Positions 1 through 5,956 of a stretch of DNA of 7,007 bases are shown in pieces. Origin of the DNA: Nitrospirota bacterium (GTDB lineage Bacteria; Nitrospirota; Nitrospiria; SBBL01; Manganitrophaceae); assembly GCA_023248505.1 (NCBI GenBank), contig JAHFEM010000095.1, positions 1 to 7,007 on the forward strand, in the 5' to 3' direction. The notes below the pieces were generated by a model that was not told where the DNA came from, searched no databases, and worked only from the letters and a program-made list of their open reading frames with translations. Positions within the stretch are counted from its first letter, which is position 1; each line of letters starts with the position of its first letter. The translations under genes and the position numbers were made by a program.

Positions 1-7
1 AGGCCCG

Positions 8-388
8 TTACATCCCCAGGTGTTTCTTTAAAACTTCGTCTTCCGAGATTTTGGAGTTATTTCCCCCAAACTGTTTCGCCTTCTTAAATTCTCCTGTGGC
101 TTCCTGATGTTTTCCCATGCCGTCATAGGAAATCGCCAAGTTAAAATGGGCCTCGGCAAAATCTTCCTTTGCCGCAATGGCCTCATTAAAATGCTTGGAG
201 GCGACTTCATAATGCCCCTGAACCAGATGGTCGACCCCTTCATTATTCTTGGCGGCCGCCTCCTTGTTGCTCATGTCGTACGGGGACATGAGCACGGGGA
301 TTTGCACACTTGCGCCCCCCCCTCCTCCACGGGAGCAGGCGGTCAACCCGGCCAGGACAATCATCAAAAACAACCCGATCTTTTTCAT
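8..388 (-). CDS. TPR-repeat lipoprotein
   Basis: A 126-residue protein. It opens with a lipoprotein signal peptide: MKK, a hydrophobic stretch at residues 4-15, and a lipobox LTAC with Cys18 as the predicted lipidated residue. A glycine run follows directly. From about residue 40 to the end there are roughly two tetratricopeptide repeats (the pattern A..N.G...L..G.Y..A...F..AI, then AEAHFNLAISYDGMGKHQEA). TPRs are helical pairs that bind other proteins, so a membrane-anchored scaffold or assembly factor is likely; no partner is visible. The start at 388 is chosen because AAGGAG lies 7 nt upstream and a complete signal peptide begins exactly there. The frame stays open upstream into the zinc-ribbon protein, so a fused reading cannot be excluded from sequence alone. 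The stop is TAA at 10-8. Lipoprotein and TPR calls are firm; the specific role is unknown. Confidence 0.82.
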   Translation of the reverse strand: MKKIGLFLMIVLAGLTACSRGGGGGASVQIPVLMSPYDMSNKEAAAKNNEGVDHLVQGHYEVASKHFNEAIAAKEDFAEAHFNLAISYDGMGKHQEATGEFKKAKQFGGNNSKISEDEVLKKHLGM

Positions 389-676
389 AGGGTCTCTCCT
401 TGTCGGTGAAAGTCTTGCCGGTTTTCCGATTGTTTCATGTTTTCTTCCGCGCGGGACCAAGCCGTTTCGGCGATTCCAGAGAATGATCGGATCCACAAGC
501 TCGCCGCAGTGCACGCAGCGCCGAGCCAAAGGATCGATGTAACCGTTATGATTGCCTTCCTCCATGACCATCAGCCCCCCGCACCGCCAGCACAGGGGTT
601 TGTTCACAAATTCCTTCCACTCGGAGGTCATCGTCTCTTTCAGCGCTTCTGCTTGAAATTTGGCTGCCCTCGACAT
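389..676 (-). CDS. Small zinc-ribbon-like protein, no stop before the lipoprotein
   Basis: About 96 codons upstream of, and in frame with, the lipoprotein. From the ATG at 676 (GGGAGG 6-7 nt upstream) there are two knuckles, CWRCGG (Cys29, Cys32) and RRCVHCGE (Cys54, Cys57), spaced like a four-cysteine zinc ribbon. The segment ends CGELVDPIILWNRR followed by a basic tail. Short stand-alone proteins of this C-W-R-C-G-G ... R-C-x-x-C-G-E-x-x-D-P type are, from memory, common hypothetical proteins in Nitrospira-like bacteria; their function is unknown to me. An alternative start is the ATG 15 codons later, nearer the cysteines. There is an oddity at the 3' end: the frame runs straight into the lipoprotein signal peptide. 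The +1 frame would end at a TGA (387-385) overlapping the lipoprotein ATG, and the +2 frame at a TGA at 437-435. A small indel, natural or an assembly error, could therefore have removed the stop. Confidence 0.6.
396..401 (-). promoter_or_regulatory. Ribosome binding site of the TPR lipoprotein
   Basis: AAGGAG on the minus strand, 7 nt before the ATG at 388. This site decides the start: without it the lipoprotein would look like the C-terminal half of a longer protein, because the upstream frame has no stop. Confidence 0.7.
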
Positions 677-740
677 CGAAGCCTCCCTTCCATTTTTCCT
701 TCCACCGCGCCATGACCCTTTATCGTCGTTACACGAATTA

Positions 741-769
741 TGCATATTCTTCCTTCGCCTTTCAATCAA
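741..769 (-). promoter_or_regulatory. Possible sigma-70 promoter for the zinc-ribbon/lipoprotein genes
   Basis: On the minus strand, TTGATT (769-764) is followed after 17 nt by TATGCA (746-741). CATAAT at 743-738 is an alternative -10 but gives a 20-nt spacer. The region is AT-rich and lies about 65-90 nt before the ATG at 676. The match is weak, so this is a candidate only. Confidence 0.3.
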
Positions 770-835
770 AATTGATCATTTTTAGGGCCATTTCTTCCTT
801 CATCTTGTAAGATTGGGATGCTCCGCTTTTGAGCT

Positions 836-860
836 TGAGCATGATCAGTCGCCATGCTCA
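836..860. repeat. 8-bp inverted repeat with 9-nt loop
   Basis: TGAGCATG and CATGCTCA flank the 9-nt spacer at 844-852. No T-tract follows on either strand, so it is not a standard intrinsic terminator. A second small palindrome, CATCAT-T-ATGATG, lies just downstream at 869-881. The role is unknown: operator, hairpin or chance. Confidence 0.4.
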
Positions 861-1062
861 CGGCACCCATCATTATGATGTAGAATGTTGGGAACCGCCA
901 CCGGGAAAATCCCCTGAAAATGCACGGGGCGAATCGAATATAACAACCCCAAACGTCTGTCGCAATTGCCTCTATCCCCTCTTCATTGTTTCATCTTTTA
1001 CGGAAGCCTCGACCCGATTCAGGCCAAATACTCTTTTGATATTATGCTTCTCATCAGGTTGG

Positions 1063-1101
1063 GGTCTGGTCAAAATTGCTCAATTTTGAGGTTTGTAGAC
1101 C
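1063..1101. repeat. Extended palindrome around TCAAAATTG
   Basis: The core is a 20-bp near-perfect palindrome at 1070-1089: TCAAAATTG, CT, CAATTTTGA. It is flanked by a second complementary pair, GGTCT (1063-1067) and AGACC (1097-1101), across an asymmetric internal loop. As DNA the core could be a dimeric regulator operator; as RNA it could form a stem-loop with a GCTC loop. Neither side has the T-run expected of an intrinsic terminator. It lies about 330 bp before the gene at 1418. Confidence 0.5.
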
Positions 1102-1187
1102 ACACCCGAAAAGAAGGCAACAGGAGCCCGGCTTGCCCAATGCTGCGATAGGAAGGCCCCTTCCTTCGGCCGAGCAACATCAGCCAT
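1080..1187 (-). CDS. Doubtful small ORF, 35 residues
   Basis: An ATG at 1187 preceded by GGGGAG at good spacing opens a 35-residue frame that begins MADVARPKEGAF and ends VVYKPQN. It stops at a TGA inside the palindrome at 1070-1089. It contains a mildly hydrophobic stretch near the C-terminus (PVAFFSGVVY). No family is recognised. The ribosome binding site is the only positive evidence, so it could be chance or a gene remnant. Confidence 0.2.
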   Translation of the reverse strand: MADVARPKEGAFLSQHWASRAPVAFFSGVVYKPQN

Positions 1188-1227
1188 CGTTCTCCCCTCC
1201 CTGACGAGAGTAACTCTTTCGAATGAA

Positions 1228-1257
1228 TTGTCTCCTTTCATGAACCCCTGATAGATT
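1228..1257 (+). promoter_or_regulatory. Weak sigma-70-like promoter upstream of the F420-reductase-like gene
   Basis: TTGTCT (1228-1233), an 18-nt gap, then TAGATT (1252-1257). Each box matches about four of six consensus positions. It would give an untranslated leader of about 150 nt before the ATG at 1418. Low certainty. Confidence 0.22.
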
Positions 1258-1417
1258 GGAATAAAAACTGACTGTTTCTCAAGGGAGCAAAGCGCGCCGT
1301 GATCCTCCGGAAATTTTCACTTTCCTTCGTGGAAGCCGACGAACAGGGAAACGATTTATCATGGTTGCGACCCCACAGGGAGAAATAGAAGAAGGCCTTT
1401 GAGGTGAGAGGAGAAAA

Positions 1418-1999
1418 ATGAAACCGAAAATCGGAATTATCGGAGATGGAAATGTCGGAAGCGCGCTGAAGCGGGGGCTGGAACGCGCGAAGTATGAGGT
1501 AAAGAACGTGGGACACAACCCGAAGGGGGTGCAGGAGACCGCCGCATGGGGAGAGGCGGTCATCCTGGCGGTCCCGTTCGCGGCGCTGGACGACACCTTG
1601 CGTGAAATGGGAAAAGCGGCGGAGGGGAAGCCGCTGATCGATGTGACCAACGTCCTCACCCCCGACTACCAGCTCGCGCTCGGCTGCACCACCAGCGGCG
1701 CCGAGGAGCTTCAGAAGAAAGTCCCTTCGGCAAAGGTGATTAAAGCGTTTAATACCGCTTTTGCCGGCCACATGGACACCGGACGGGTCCGGAACGAGGC
1801 GATCACTTTTTTTGCGGCGGGGGACGATGGGGAGGCGAAGGCGACGGTCCTTCAACTCGGACGCGATATCGGCTTCGACGCGGTCGACGCAGGTCCCCTC
1901 CGGAACGCTCGCTGGCTGGAGACCTTGGGCTACTTTCATATCCTGCTCGGCTACAATCTTAAAATGGGGACCGACATCGAGTTCAAGCTGATTCGGTAA
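1418..1999 (+). CDS. NADP-binding oxidoreductase, F420-dependent NADP reductase-like
   Basis: A 193-residue single-domain protein. The N-terminus is a Rossmann dinucleotide-binding fold with GIIGDGNVG (Gly9, Gly11, Gly14). The strand-4 motif VILAVPFAALDD, the VIKAFNT motif near residue 110 and the C-terminal PLRNARWLE...LGYFHILLGY are typical of the family that includes archaeal F420H2:NADP+ oxidoreductase and the STEAP N-terminal domain. Length is close to the usual 200-220. Most bacterial members have no known substrate, and whether this one uses F420 cannot be read from sequence. After the second strand it has GHNPK, where archaeal enzymes I recall carry a Ser-Arg phosphate clamp, so NADP preference is uncertain. 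The start is supported by AGGAG 5-6 nt upstream. It is codirectional with the dehydrogenase 116 nt downstream. A short CCGGC-TTC-GCCGG hairpin follows its stop, without a T-tract. Confidence 0.82.
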   Translation: MKPKIGIIGDGNVGSALKRGLERAKYEVKNVGHNPKGVQETAAWGEAVILAVPFAALDDTLREMGKAAEGKPLIDVTNVLTPDYQLALGCTTSGAEELQKKVPSAKVIKAFNTAFAGHMDTGRVRNEAITFFAAGDDGEAKATVLQLGRDIGFDAVDAGPLRNARWLETLGYFHILLGYNLKMGTDIEFKLIR

Positions 2000-2058
2000 C
2001 AAGCGAGCGACCGGCTTCGCCGGGCGAGCGCCTAAGGTAAGGGACATCGGAGGATACG

Positions 2059-2109
2059 GTGGCGGTGGCGTCGGCCTGTATGCCACGGCGCCGCACGGGC
2101 CCCGCATAA
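2059..2109 (+). CDS. Possible 16-residue leader peptide before the dehydrogenase
   Basis: A GTG at 2059 preceded 5 nt earlier by GGAGG (2049-2053) opens a short frame, MAVASACMPRRRTGPA. It ends in TAA at 2107-2109, only 6 nt before the dehydrogenase ATG. The dehydrogenase itself has no Shine-Dalgarno sequence, so ribosomes finishing the leader could re-initiate there. The ribosome binding site, frame and spacing are seen; translation and coupling are inferred. It could also be chance in GC-rich DNA. Confidence 0.3.
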   Translation: MAVASACMPRRRTGPA

Positions 2110-2115
2110 AAATAG

Positions 2116-3219
2116 ATGAAAGCAATCGCGGTCTATCCTGGAAAACCACATTCGATTCATCTCACCGAAACAACCCGGCCTGAGATTGAAAACATCCCGA
2201 ACGGCCGGGGGGTGCTGGTGAAGGTGCTGCGCGTCGGCGTCGACGGCACCGACCGGGAGATCAACGAAGGCCTCTACGGCGCCCCGCCGCCGGGGGAAGA
2301 GATCCTCATCATCGGTCATGAAAACTTCGGACGGGTGGAGGCGGTCGGACCGAATGTGGCCGGTCTGACGCCCGGAAGTTACGTCGTCGCGACGGTCCGC
2401 CGGCCGGGCCGCAGCCTCTACGATCAGATCGGTCTCTGCGACATGACGACCGACGAGACTTACTATGAGCGCGGGATCAACCTCCTCCACGGTTATCTGG
2501 CGGAGTATTATGCCGATGATAGTGCGTACCTGATTGAAGTTCCCCCCGCACTGAAGGAGGTGGGGGTGTTGCTGGAGCCGAGCACGGTGATGGAGAAAGG
2601 ATGGGCCCAGGCGAGAGCGATCCAACAGCGGCTGAAAATCTGGCGTCCGCAACGGGCGGCGGTGCTGGGGGCCGGAACGATCGGATTGCTGGCGACGTTG
2701 ATCCTCCGCCTCCGGGGTCTGGAGGTGACGGCCTTCGCCCGAAGGCGGAAACCTTACCTAAAGGCCGATCTGACCGAAGCGATCGGCGCCCGGTATCTCT
2801 CGACGCGGGAGGTCTCCCTTCAAGAGGCCGCGAGGAGATACGGGCCGTTCGATCTCATCCTGGAAGCAACCGGGCACGCTCCGATCGCCTTCGAGGCGAT
2901 GGAGGCGTTGGGGAAGAACGGGGTGCTGATCCTCTCCAGCGTGACCGTCGGACAAGGGCGGAGCGATATTCCGGCCGATCAGATCAATTTGGGTTTTGTG
3001 CTCGGGAACAAGGTGGCCGTCGGGACCGTCAGCGCCAATCGCGAGCACTTCGAGGCGGGATTGCGCGATCTCGCCCTCGCCGAGTCCGCCTATCCCGGCT
3101 GGCTCAAACGTCTTCTGACCCATCCGGTGAAGGGGTTGGAAAACTACAAACGGCTGTTCCAACTTCTGGAAGAAGAGAAAGAGGCGATCAAGATCTACTG
3201 CGAAGCGGCGGACCTCTAA
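2116..3219 (+). CDS. Glucose 1-dehydrogenase-like zinc alcohol dehydrogenase (archaeal GDH type)
   Basis: A 367-residue medium-chain dehydrogenase. It resembles the archaeal glucose 1-dehydrogenases, which oxidise glucose to gluconolactone with NAD(P)+. Family signatures are MKAIAV at the start, [46 protein letters not shown], a Rossmann motif VLGAGTIG (Gly185, Gly187, Gly190) and [20 protein letters not shown] near the C-terminus. The probable catalytic-zinc ligands are Asp43, His68 and Glu154, with Glu69 adjacent. Asp43 stands where Sulfolobus GDH has cysteine, as in Haloferax GDH. The four-cysteine structural zinc site is absent. Arg209-Arg211 after the second Rossmann strand suggest NADP use. 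The start is fixed by the family N-terminus and by a TAG immediately before the ATG; no ribosome binding site is present. Substrate could be another sugar or alcohol. It converges on the GNAT gene at 3322. Confidence 0.85.
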   Translation: MKAIAVYPGKPHSIHLTETTRPEIENIPNGRGVLVKVLRVGVDGTDREINEGLYGAPPPGEEILIIGHENFGRVEAVGPNVAGLTPGSYVVATVRRPGRSLYDQIGLCDMTTDETYYERGINLLHGYLAEYYADDSAYLIEVPPALKEVGVLLEPSTVMEKGWAQARAIQQRLKIWRPQRAAVLGAGTIGLLATLILRLRGLEVTAFARRRKPYLKADLTEAIGARYLSTREVSLQEAARRYGPFDLILEATGHAPIAFEAMEALGKNGVLILSSVTVGQGRSDIPADQINLGFVLGNKVAVGTVSANREHFEAGLRDLALAESAYPGWLKRLLTHPVKGLENYKRLFQLLEEEKEAIKIYCEAADL

Positions 3220-3321
3220 ATGGGAGATCCACCGACAACCGGTTGATCCTGATCAGCGCCGCAGTCGCCCTCGCAGCGGGCCGACTTCGGGAGGCCGTCA
3301 AACGCGAGAAGAAGCGAAACA

Positions 3322-3846
3322 CTAAGGTGGGGCGACCTCCAGGTTGAGGCGATAGCCCTTCACCGTCAGATCTTCGGAGGGATGGAAGTCGAGTTCGGGC
3401 GCCCGCACGAATCCCATCCGTTCATACATCCTCATCGCCACCTGCATGACGTCGCTTGTGTGCAGCGTCAGCGCCGCGCTCCCCGACCGGCGCGCGCGCC
3501 GGATGCATTCCCGCATGAGCGCGCCCCCGATCCCGAGACCCCGCGCGGCCGGCGAGACCGCCAACAGCCGCGCTTCCGGCCACGCCAGGATCATCGGCGG
3601 ACGGTTCGGCGGTGAGAAAACGGCGCCGGCCGGATACAATAAGACGGCCCCCGCGACGGCCCCTTCCTGCTCCGCGACGATCTGCTCGGCCGGCGTCACG
3701 TTCGCGAGCGTGGCCAAAACGCCCTGCCGGTAATCGTCCCAATGGGCCGGCATCCGCGCCGCATACTCTTGGAAGGCCGACAGGGTCACCTCCCGGATCG
3801 CCTCCCGGTCGCTCTCTTGCGCGTCGCGAATGAGCAGACCTTTCAT
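3322..3846 (-). CDS. GNAT family N-acetyltransferase, third gene of the SDR operon
   Basis: A 174-residue GNAT-fold protein that would transfer an acetyl group from acetyl-CoA to an amine; the substrate is unknown. The N-terminus LIRDAQESDREAI is the usual first strand and helix. The acetyl-CoA binding motif is LLAVSPAARGLGIGGALM, with the R-G-x-G-x-G core at residues 102-107. LTLHTSDVMQVAMRMYERMGF is the standard C-terminal strand-helix. The start at 3846 is preferred: it begins at the family's first strand and leaves a 29-nt gap after the preceding GNAT gene. The frame is open back to an ATG at 3933, but that would overlap the preceding gene by 58 nt and add a non-homologous tail. The ribosome binding site is weak (GGAAAGGCGGG). 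It ends convergently about 100 nt from the dehydrogenase; no clear terminator lies between. Confidence 0.85.
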   Translation of the reverse strand: MKGLLIRDAQESDREAIREVTLSAFQEYAARMPAHWDDYRQGVLATLANVTPAEQIVAEQEGAVAGAVLLYPAGAVFSPPNRPPMILAWPEARLLAVSPAARGLGIGGALMRECIRRARRSGSAALTLHTSDVMQVAMRMYERMGFVRAPELDFHPSEDLTVKGYRLNLEVAPP

Positions 3847-3875
3847 CGAGCCCGCCTTTCCCTGGAGTGAACCGA

Positions 3876-4376
3876 TCAAGAGACCCCTTTTTCCGGCGTC
3901 GGATTGAAACCCTCGTAAGCCGCCGGTTCCCACTTCATCGGCACGGATACCACACCCGATTTGTCGACCGCGTCAGACATCTTCACGAAGCCCCACTTTT
4001 CATACAGGCCGGCCGCCCCCAGAGATGAGTTCACGGTCAATCGCCCCGGATTCCCGGCGGCCAGACTCGCCGCTTTGGCCGCCTCCCAGAGATCTCTTGC
4101 GATACCGCGGCCCTGATAGCGCTCCGACACGAAGAGATGGTAGAGATGCCGGTTCTCTTTGACCGCGGCCGCACCGACGATCTCTCCCCCCTCTTCCGCG
4201 ACGTGATACCGATAGCCCGACGCGATGTACTCTCGGATGGAAGCGGTGTCCATCGAGCCGAGCAGCCGGTCGGCCGCTTCCTCCGAGAGCGCCTGCGCAA
4301 TGAACGCCTTCGAGAGCGAACAAAGCAGCGCGCTGATCGCGGGGGCATCTTCAATTGTGGCGAGACGAATCTTCAT
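3876..4376 (-). CDS. GNAT family N-acetyltransferase, second gene of the SDR operon
   Basis: A 166-residue GNAT protein, not a close copy of its downstream neighbour. MKIRLATIEDAPAISALL forms the first strand and helix. LYHLFVSERYQGRGIARDLWE contains the acetyl-CoA pyrophosphate loop Q-G-R-G-I-A (residues 88-93). NSSLGAAGLYEKWGF is the conserved late helix-strand, with Tyr in the position often used as general acid. The substrate cannot be named. The ATG is 9 nt after the TGA of the SDR gene, with no good ribosome binding site of its own, so translation is probably coupled to the SDR. The operon order is SDR, this gene, then the second GNAT gene. Confidence 0.87.
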   Translation of the reverse strand: MKIRLATIEDAPAISALLCSLSKAFIAQALSEEAADRLLGSMDTASIREYIASGYRYHVAEEGGEIVGAAAVKENRHLYHLFVSERYQGRGIARDLWEAAKAASLAAGNPGRLTVNSSLGAAGLYEKWGFVKMSDAVDKSGVVSVPMKWEPAAYEGFNPTPEKGVS

Positions 4377-4385
4377 CCGGCGCAG

Positions 4386-5291
4386 TCACCGCTTATTTGC
4401 AACATGCTCCTCGAAGTACTTCCCCCAGTCCGGCCGGCTGCCGTCGATATCGGTAAAGCCATATTCCTGCGCCAGCCCCCACGAGCTGAAGACCTTCCCG
4501 GACTTCTTCGACGCCGCCGGGTCGGAGGCCAACGCCGCGACGGCCCGGCCGACATAGAACGGCGTCTCCGAGGCGATGAAGTGCGGGTCTTTCTTCGCCC
4601 CCTCCTTCCAGTTCGCCTCGGTGACGCCGAAGTGATCGAGCATCGCTTCGGACCGGAGAAAACCGGGGGTGACGGCGAGGGCGGTGATCCGGTGCGGGCG
4701 AAGCTCCTCCGACATGGCATAGGCCAGGCGGATGACGGAGACCTTCGCCAGGTCATAAAAGAGATTCCCCCGATAATTGAAGTTGTCCCCATCGGTGATT
4801 TCGACGATCAGTCCCTCCCCCCGCGCAAGCATCAGCGGCGCGGCGTAACGGCTGGTGATGATGTGGGAGTGGACGGCGCGCTGGAGCATCAGCAGCCCCT
4901 TCTGCAAAGAGAGCTCCCAAAACGGCTTGCCCCATTCGGTCAATTCGTCCCCGCCCCAGACGTCATTGACCATCAGGTCGAGTCTTCCTTGTTCCGCCTC
5001 GATCCGCTCAAACAGCCCTTTGACCTGTTCTTCGACGGTATGATCGACCGGAACCGGGATGCCGACGCCGCCCCGCGCGGCCACCCTTTCGGCGGTCTCT
5101 TCGATCGTTTCCGGACGCCTTGCCAAATCAAAAGGGGCGCCTCCGCCCCGGCGCGCCGCGCCCTTGTCACGGCTGCTCCGGCCGGTGCAGTAAACGGTCG
5201 CGCCCGCTTCGCCGAGCATGCAGGCGATCCCTCGCCCCGCGCCCCGCGTCGCCCCCGCGACGACGGCCACTTTCCCCTGAAGCGCCTTCAT
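4386..5291 (-). CDS. SDR family NAD(P)-dependent oxidoreductase, DHRS1-like
   Basis: A 301-residue short-chain dehydrogenase, longer than the classical 250. The cofactor motif is AGATRGAGRG (Gly13, Gly17, Gly19), and TGR at residues 36-38 favours NADPH. The usual NNAG is NDVWGG (109-114). The active site has Tyr179-x-x-x-Lys183. The residue 13 before the Tyr, normally the catalytic Ser, is Thr166 in IVEITDGD. The C-terminal half (TPGFLRSEAMLDHFGVTEANW, ASETPFYVGRAVAALA, GFTDIDG) matches a widespread bacterial SDR group that resembles human DHRS1; its substrate is not known to me. The start at 5291 has AAGGGG 5 nt upstream and begins at the SDR N-terminus. The frame is open for 30 more codons, but that extension is arginine-rich and unlike the family. 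First gene of a minus-strand operon with two acetyltransferases. Confidence 0.88.
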   Translation of the reverse strand: MKALQGKVAVVAGATRGAGRGIACMLGEAGATVYCTGRSSRDKGAARRGGGAPFDLARRPETIEETAERVAARGGVGIPVPVDHTVEEQVKGLFERIEAEQGRLDLMVNDVWGGDELTEWGKPFWELSLQKGLLMLQRAVHSHIITSRYAAPLMLARGEGLIVEITDGDNFNYRGNLFYDLAKVSVIRLAYAMSEELRPHRITALAVTPGFLRSEAMLDHFGVTEANWKEGAKKDPHFIASETPFYVGRAVAALASDPAASKKSGKVFSSWGLAQEYGFTDIDGSRPDWGKYFEEHVANKR

Positions 5292-5296
5292 ACAGA

Positions 5297-5302
5297 CCCC
5301 TT
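5297..5302 (-). promoter_or_regulatory. Ribosome binding site choosing the SDR start
   Basis: AAGGGG on the minus strand, 5 nt before the ATG at 5291. It supports that ATG over the upstream in-frame ATG at 5381. Confidence 0.6.
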
Positions 5303-5369
5303 CGATCCATGACGAACGACCGCGCCTTGACCCCGGCCCTGCCGCCGAACGTGAGGCGCTTCGAGCGGG

Positions 5370-5399
5370 TTGTCCCTCCATGGAACATCAGCGTAGAAT
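5370..5399 (+). promoter_or_regulatory. Candidate sigma-70 promoter of the peroxiredoxin operon
   Basis: TTGTCC (5370-5375), an 18-nt spacer, then TAGAAT (5394-5399, five of six consensus positions). It is followed by an AT-rich leader of about 50 nt that ends in the strong ribosome binding site. The AT-rich island at 5394-5440 contrasts with the GC-rich coding DNA around it and probably also holds the divergent SDR promoter, though I could not pick convincing boxes on the minus strand. No PerR- or OxyR-type site was recognised. Confidence 0.45.
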
Positions 5400-5458
5400 A
5401 AATATATACAGAGTAAATAATAAGATCCAGAACAAATTAAGGAACAAAGGAGGATTGT

Positions 5459-5956
5459 ATGACTTCCGTATTTCAGACAAACAGACCGGCGGCCGATTTC
5501 ACCTTGCCCGACTGCAACGGGCAGCCGGTCAAGCTCAGCGACTATCGCGGCAAGAATGTCGTTCTCTCTTTCTACCCGGCCGATTGGTCTCCCGTCTGCA
5601 CCAGCGAGCTGTCGCTCATCCAAGAAACGCTCGGCGATATTCACGGCTACAATGCCGAGGTTCTGGCGGTCAGCGTCGACAACCTCTACTCGCATCGCGC
5701 CTGGGCGGAGAACCGGCATCTCACCTTCCCGCTGCTCAGCGATTTCTGGCCGCATGGCGCAGTCGCCCGGCAATACGGCGTCTTTCGCGAGAACGACGGA
5801 ATCACCGAGCGCGCCCTCTTCTTTATCGACGCATCGGGCCTGGTGCGCGATGCCTGGGTCGCTCAGGACCCCGCCGTCGCCCCCGGGCTCAACATTATTT
5901 TCGATGCGCTTGAGCGGATTCAGGGAATGCCCCGGAAAGAGGCCCGCCATGCTTGA
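5459..5956 (+). CDS. Peroxiredoxin, 1-Cys (AhpC/TSA, AhpE-like)
   Basis: A 165-residue thioredoxin-fold peroxidase that would reduce hydrogen peroxide or organic peroxides in the cytosol (no signal peptide). ADFTLPDCNGQPVKLSDYRGKNVVLSFYPADW is the typical start of the fold. The active site is P40-A-D-W-S44-P-V-C47, matching PxxxTxxC with Ser for Thr, so Cys47 is the peroxidatic cysteine. There is no cysteine five residues later as in PrxQ, nor a C-terminal one. The only other cysteine is Cys19 near the N-terminus, so it is probably a 1-Cys enzyme needing an external thiol. AAAGGAGG lies 5 nt before the ATG, the best ribosome binding site in the window. The stop overlaps the next gene's start by 8 nt, so the pair is co-translated. 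Confidence 0.9.
   Translation: MTSVFQTNRPAADFTLPDCNGQPVKLSDYRGKNVVLSFYPADWSPVCTSELSLIQETLGDIHGYNAEVLAVSVDNLYSHRAWAENRHLTFPLLSDFWPHGAVARQYGVFRENDGITERALFFIDASGLVRDAWVAQDPAVAPGLNIIFDALERIQGMPRKEARHA

Larger units (their letters stand above)
677..1417. other. Gene-poor intergenic region of about 740 bp
   Basis: No credible protein of normal size was found on either strand. The open frames here are short, lack family signatures and mostly lack ribosome binding sites. The stretch holds the inverted repeats at 836-860, 869-881 and 1063-1101, a doubtful 35-codon minus-strand ORF (1080-1187), and weak promoter candidates for the genes on each side. No tRNA cloverleaf was recognised. Confidence 0.6.

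Noticed and set aside
2006..2036. Intrinsic terminator after the F420-reductase-like gene
   Set aside because: Only a 5-bp CCGGC/GCCGG stem with a 3-nt loop and no T-tract.
1238..2149. 303-codon open frame on the minus strand
   Set aside because: It lies antisense to the F420-reductase-like gene, which has clear family motifs and a ribosome binding site. The translation is Arg/Pro-rich with no recognisable domain.
3220..3321. Bidirectional terminator between the converging dehydrogenase and GNAT genes
   Set aside because: Only short self-complementary pieces such as CTGATCAG and GGCC...GGCC were found, with no stable stem and no T-run on either strand.
3847..3933. N-terminal extension of the third-gene acetyltransferase to the ATG at 3933
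   Set aside because: It would overlap the preceding GNAT gene by 58 nt, and the added residues do not belong to the GNAT fold.
4137..5312. 391-codon open frame on the plus strand, longer than the genes opposite
   Set aside because: It runs antisense to the SDR and a GNAT gene. Long shadow frames are expected in GC-rich DNA, and its sequence is Arg/Pro-rich with no motif.
5556..5948. N-terminal extension of the DsbA-like protein
   Set aside because: The extension is an out-of-frame reading of the peroxiredoxin gene, rich in Ser, Arg and Pro. The family start lies shortly after the ATG at 5949.
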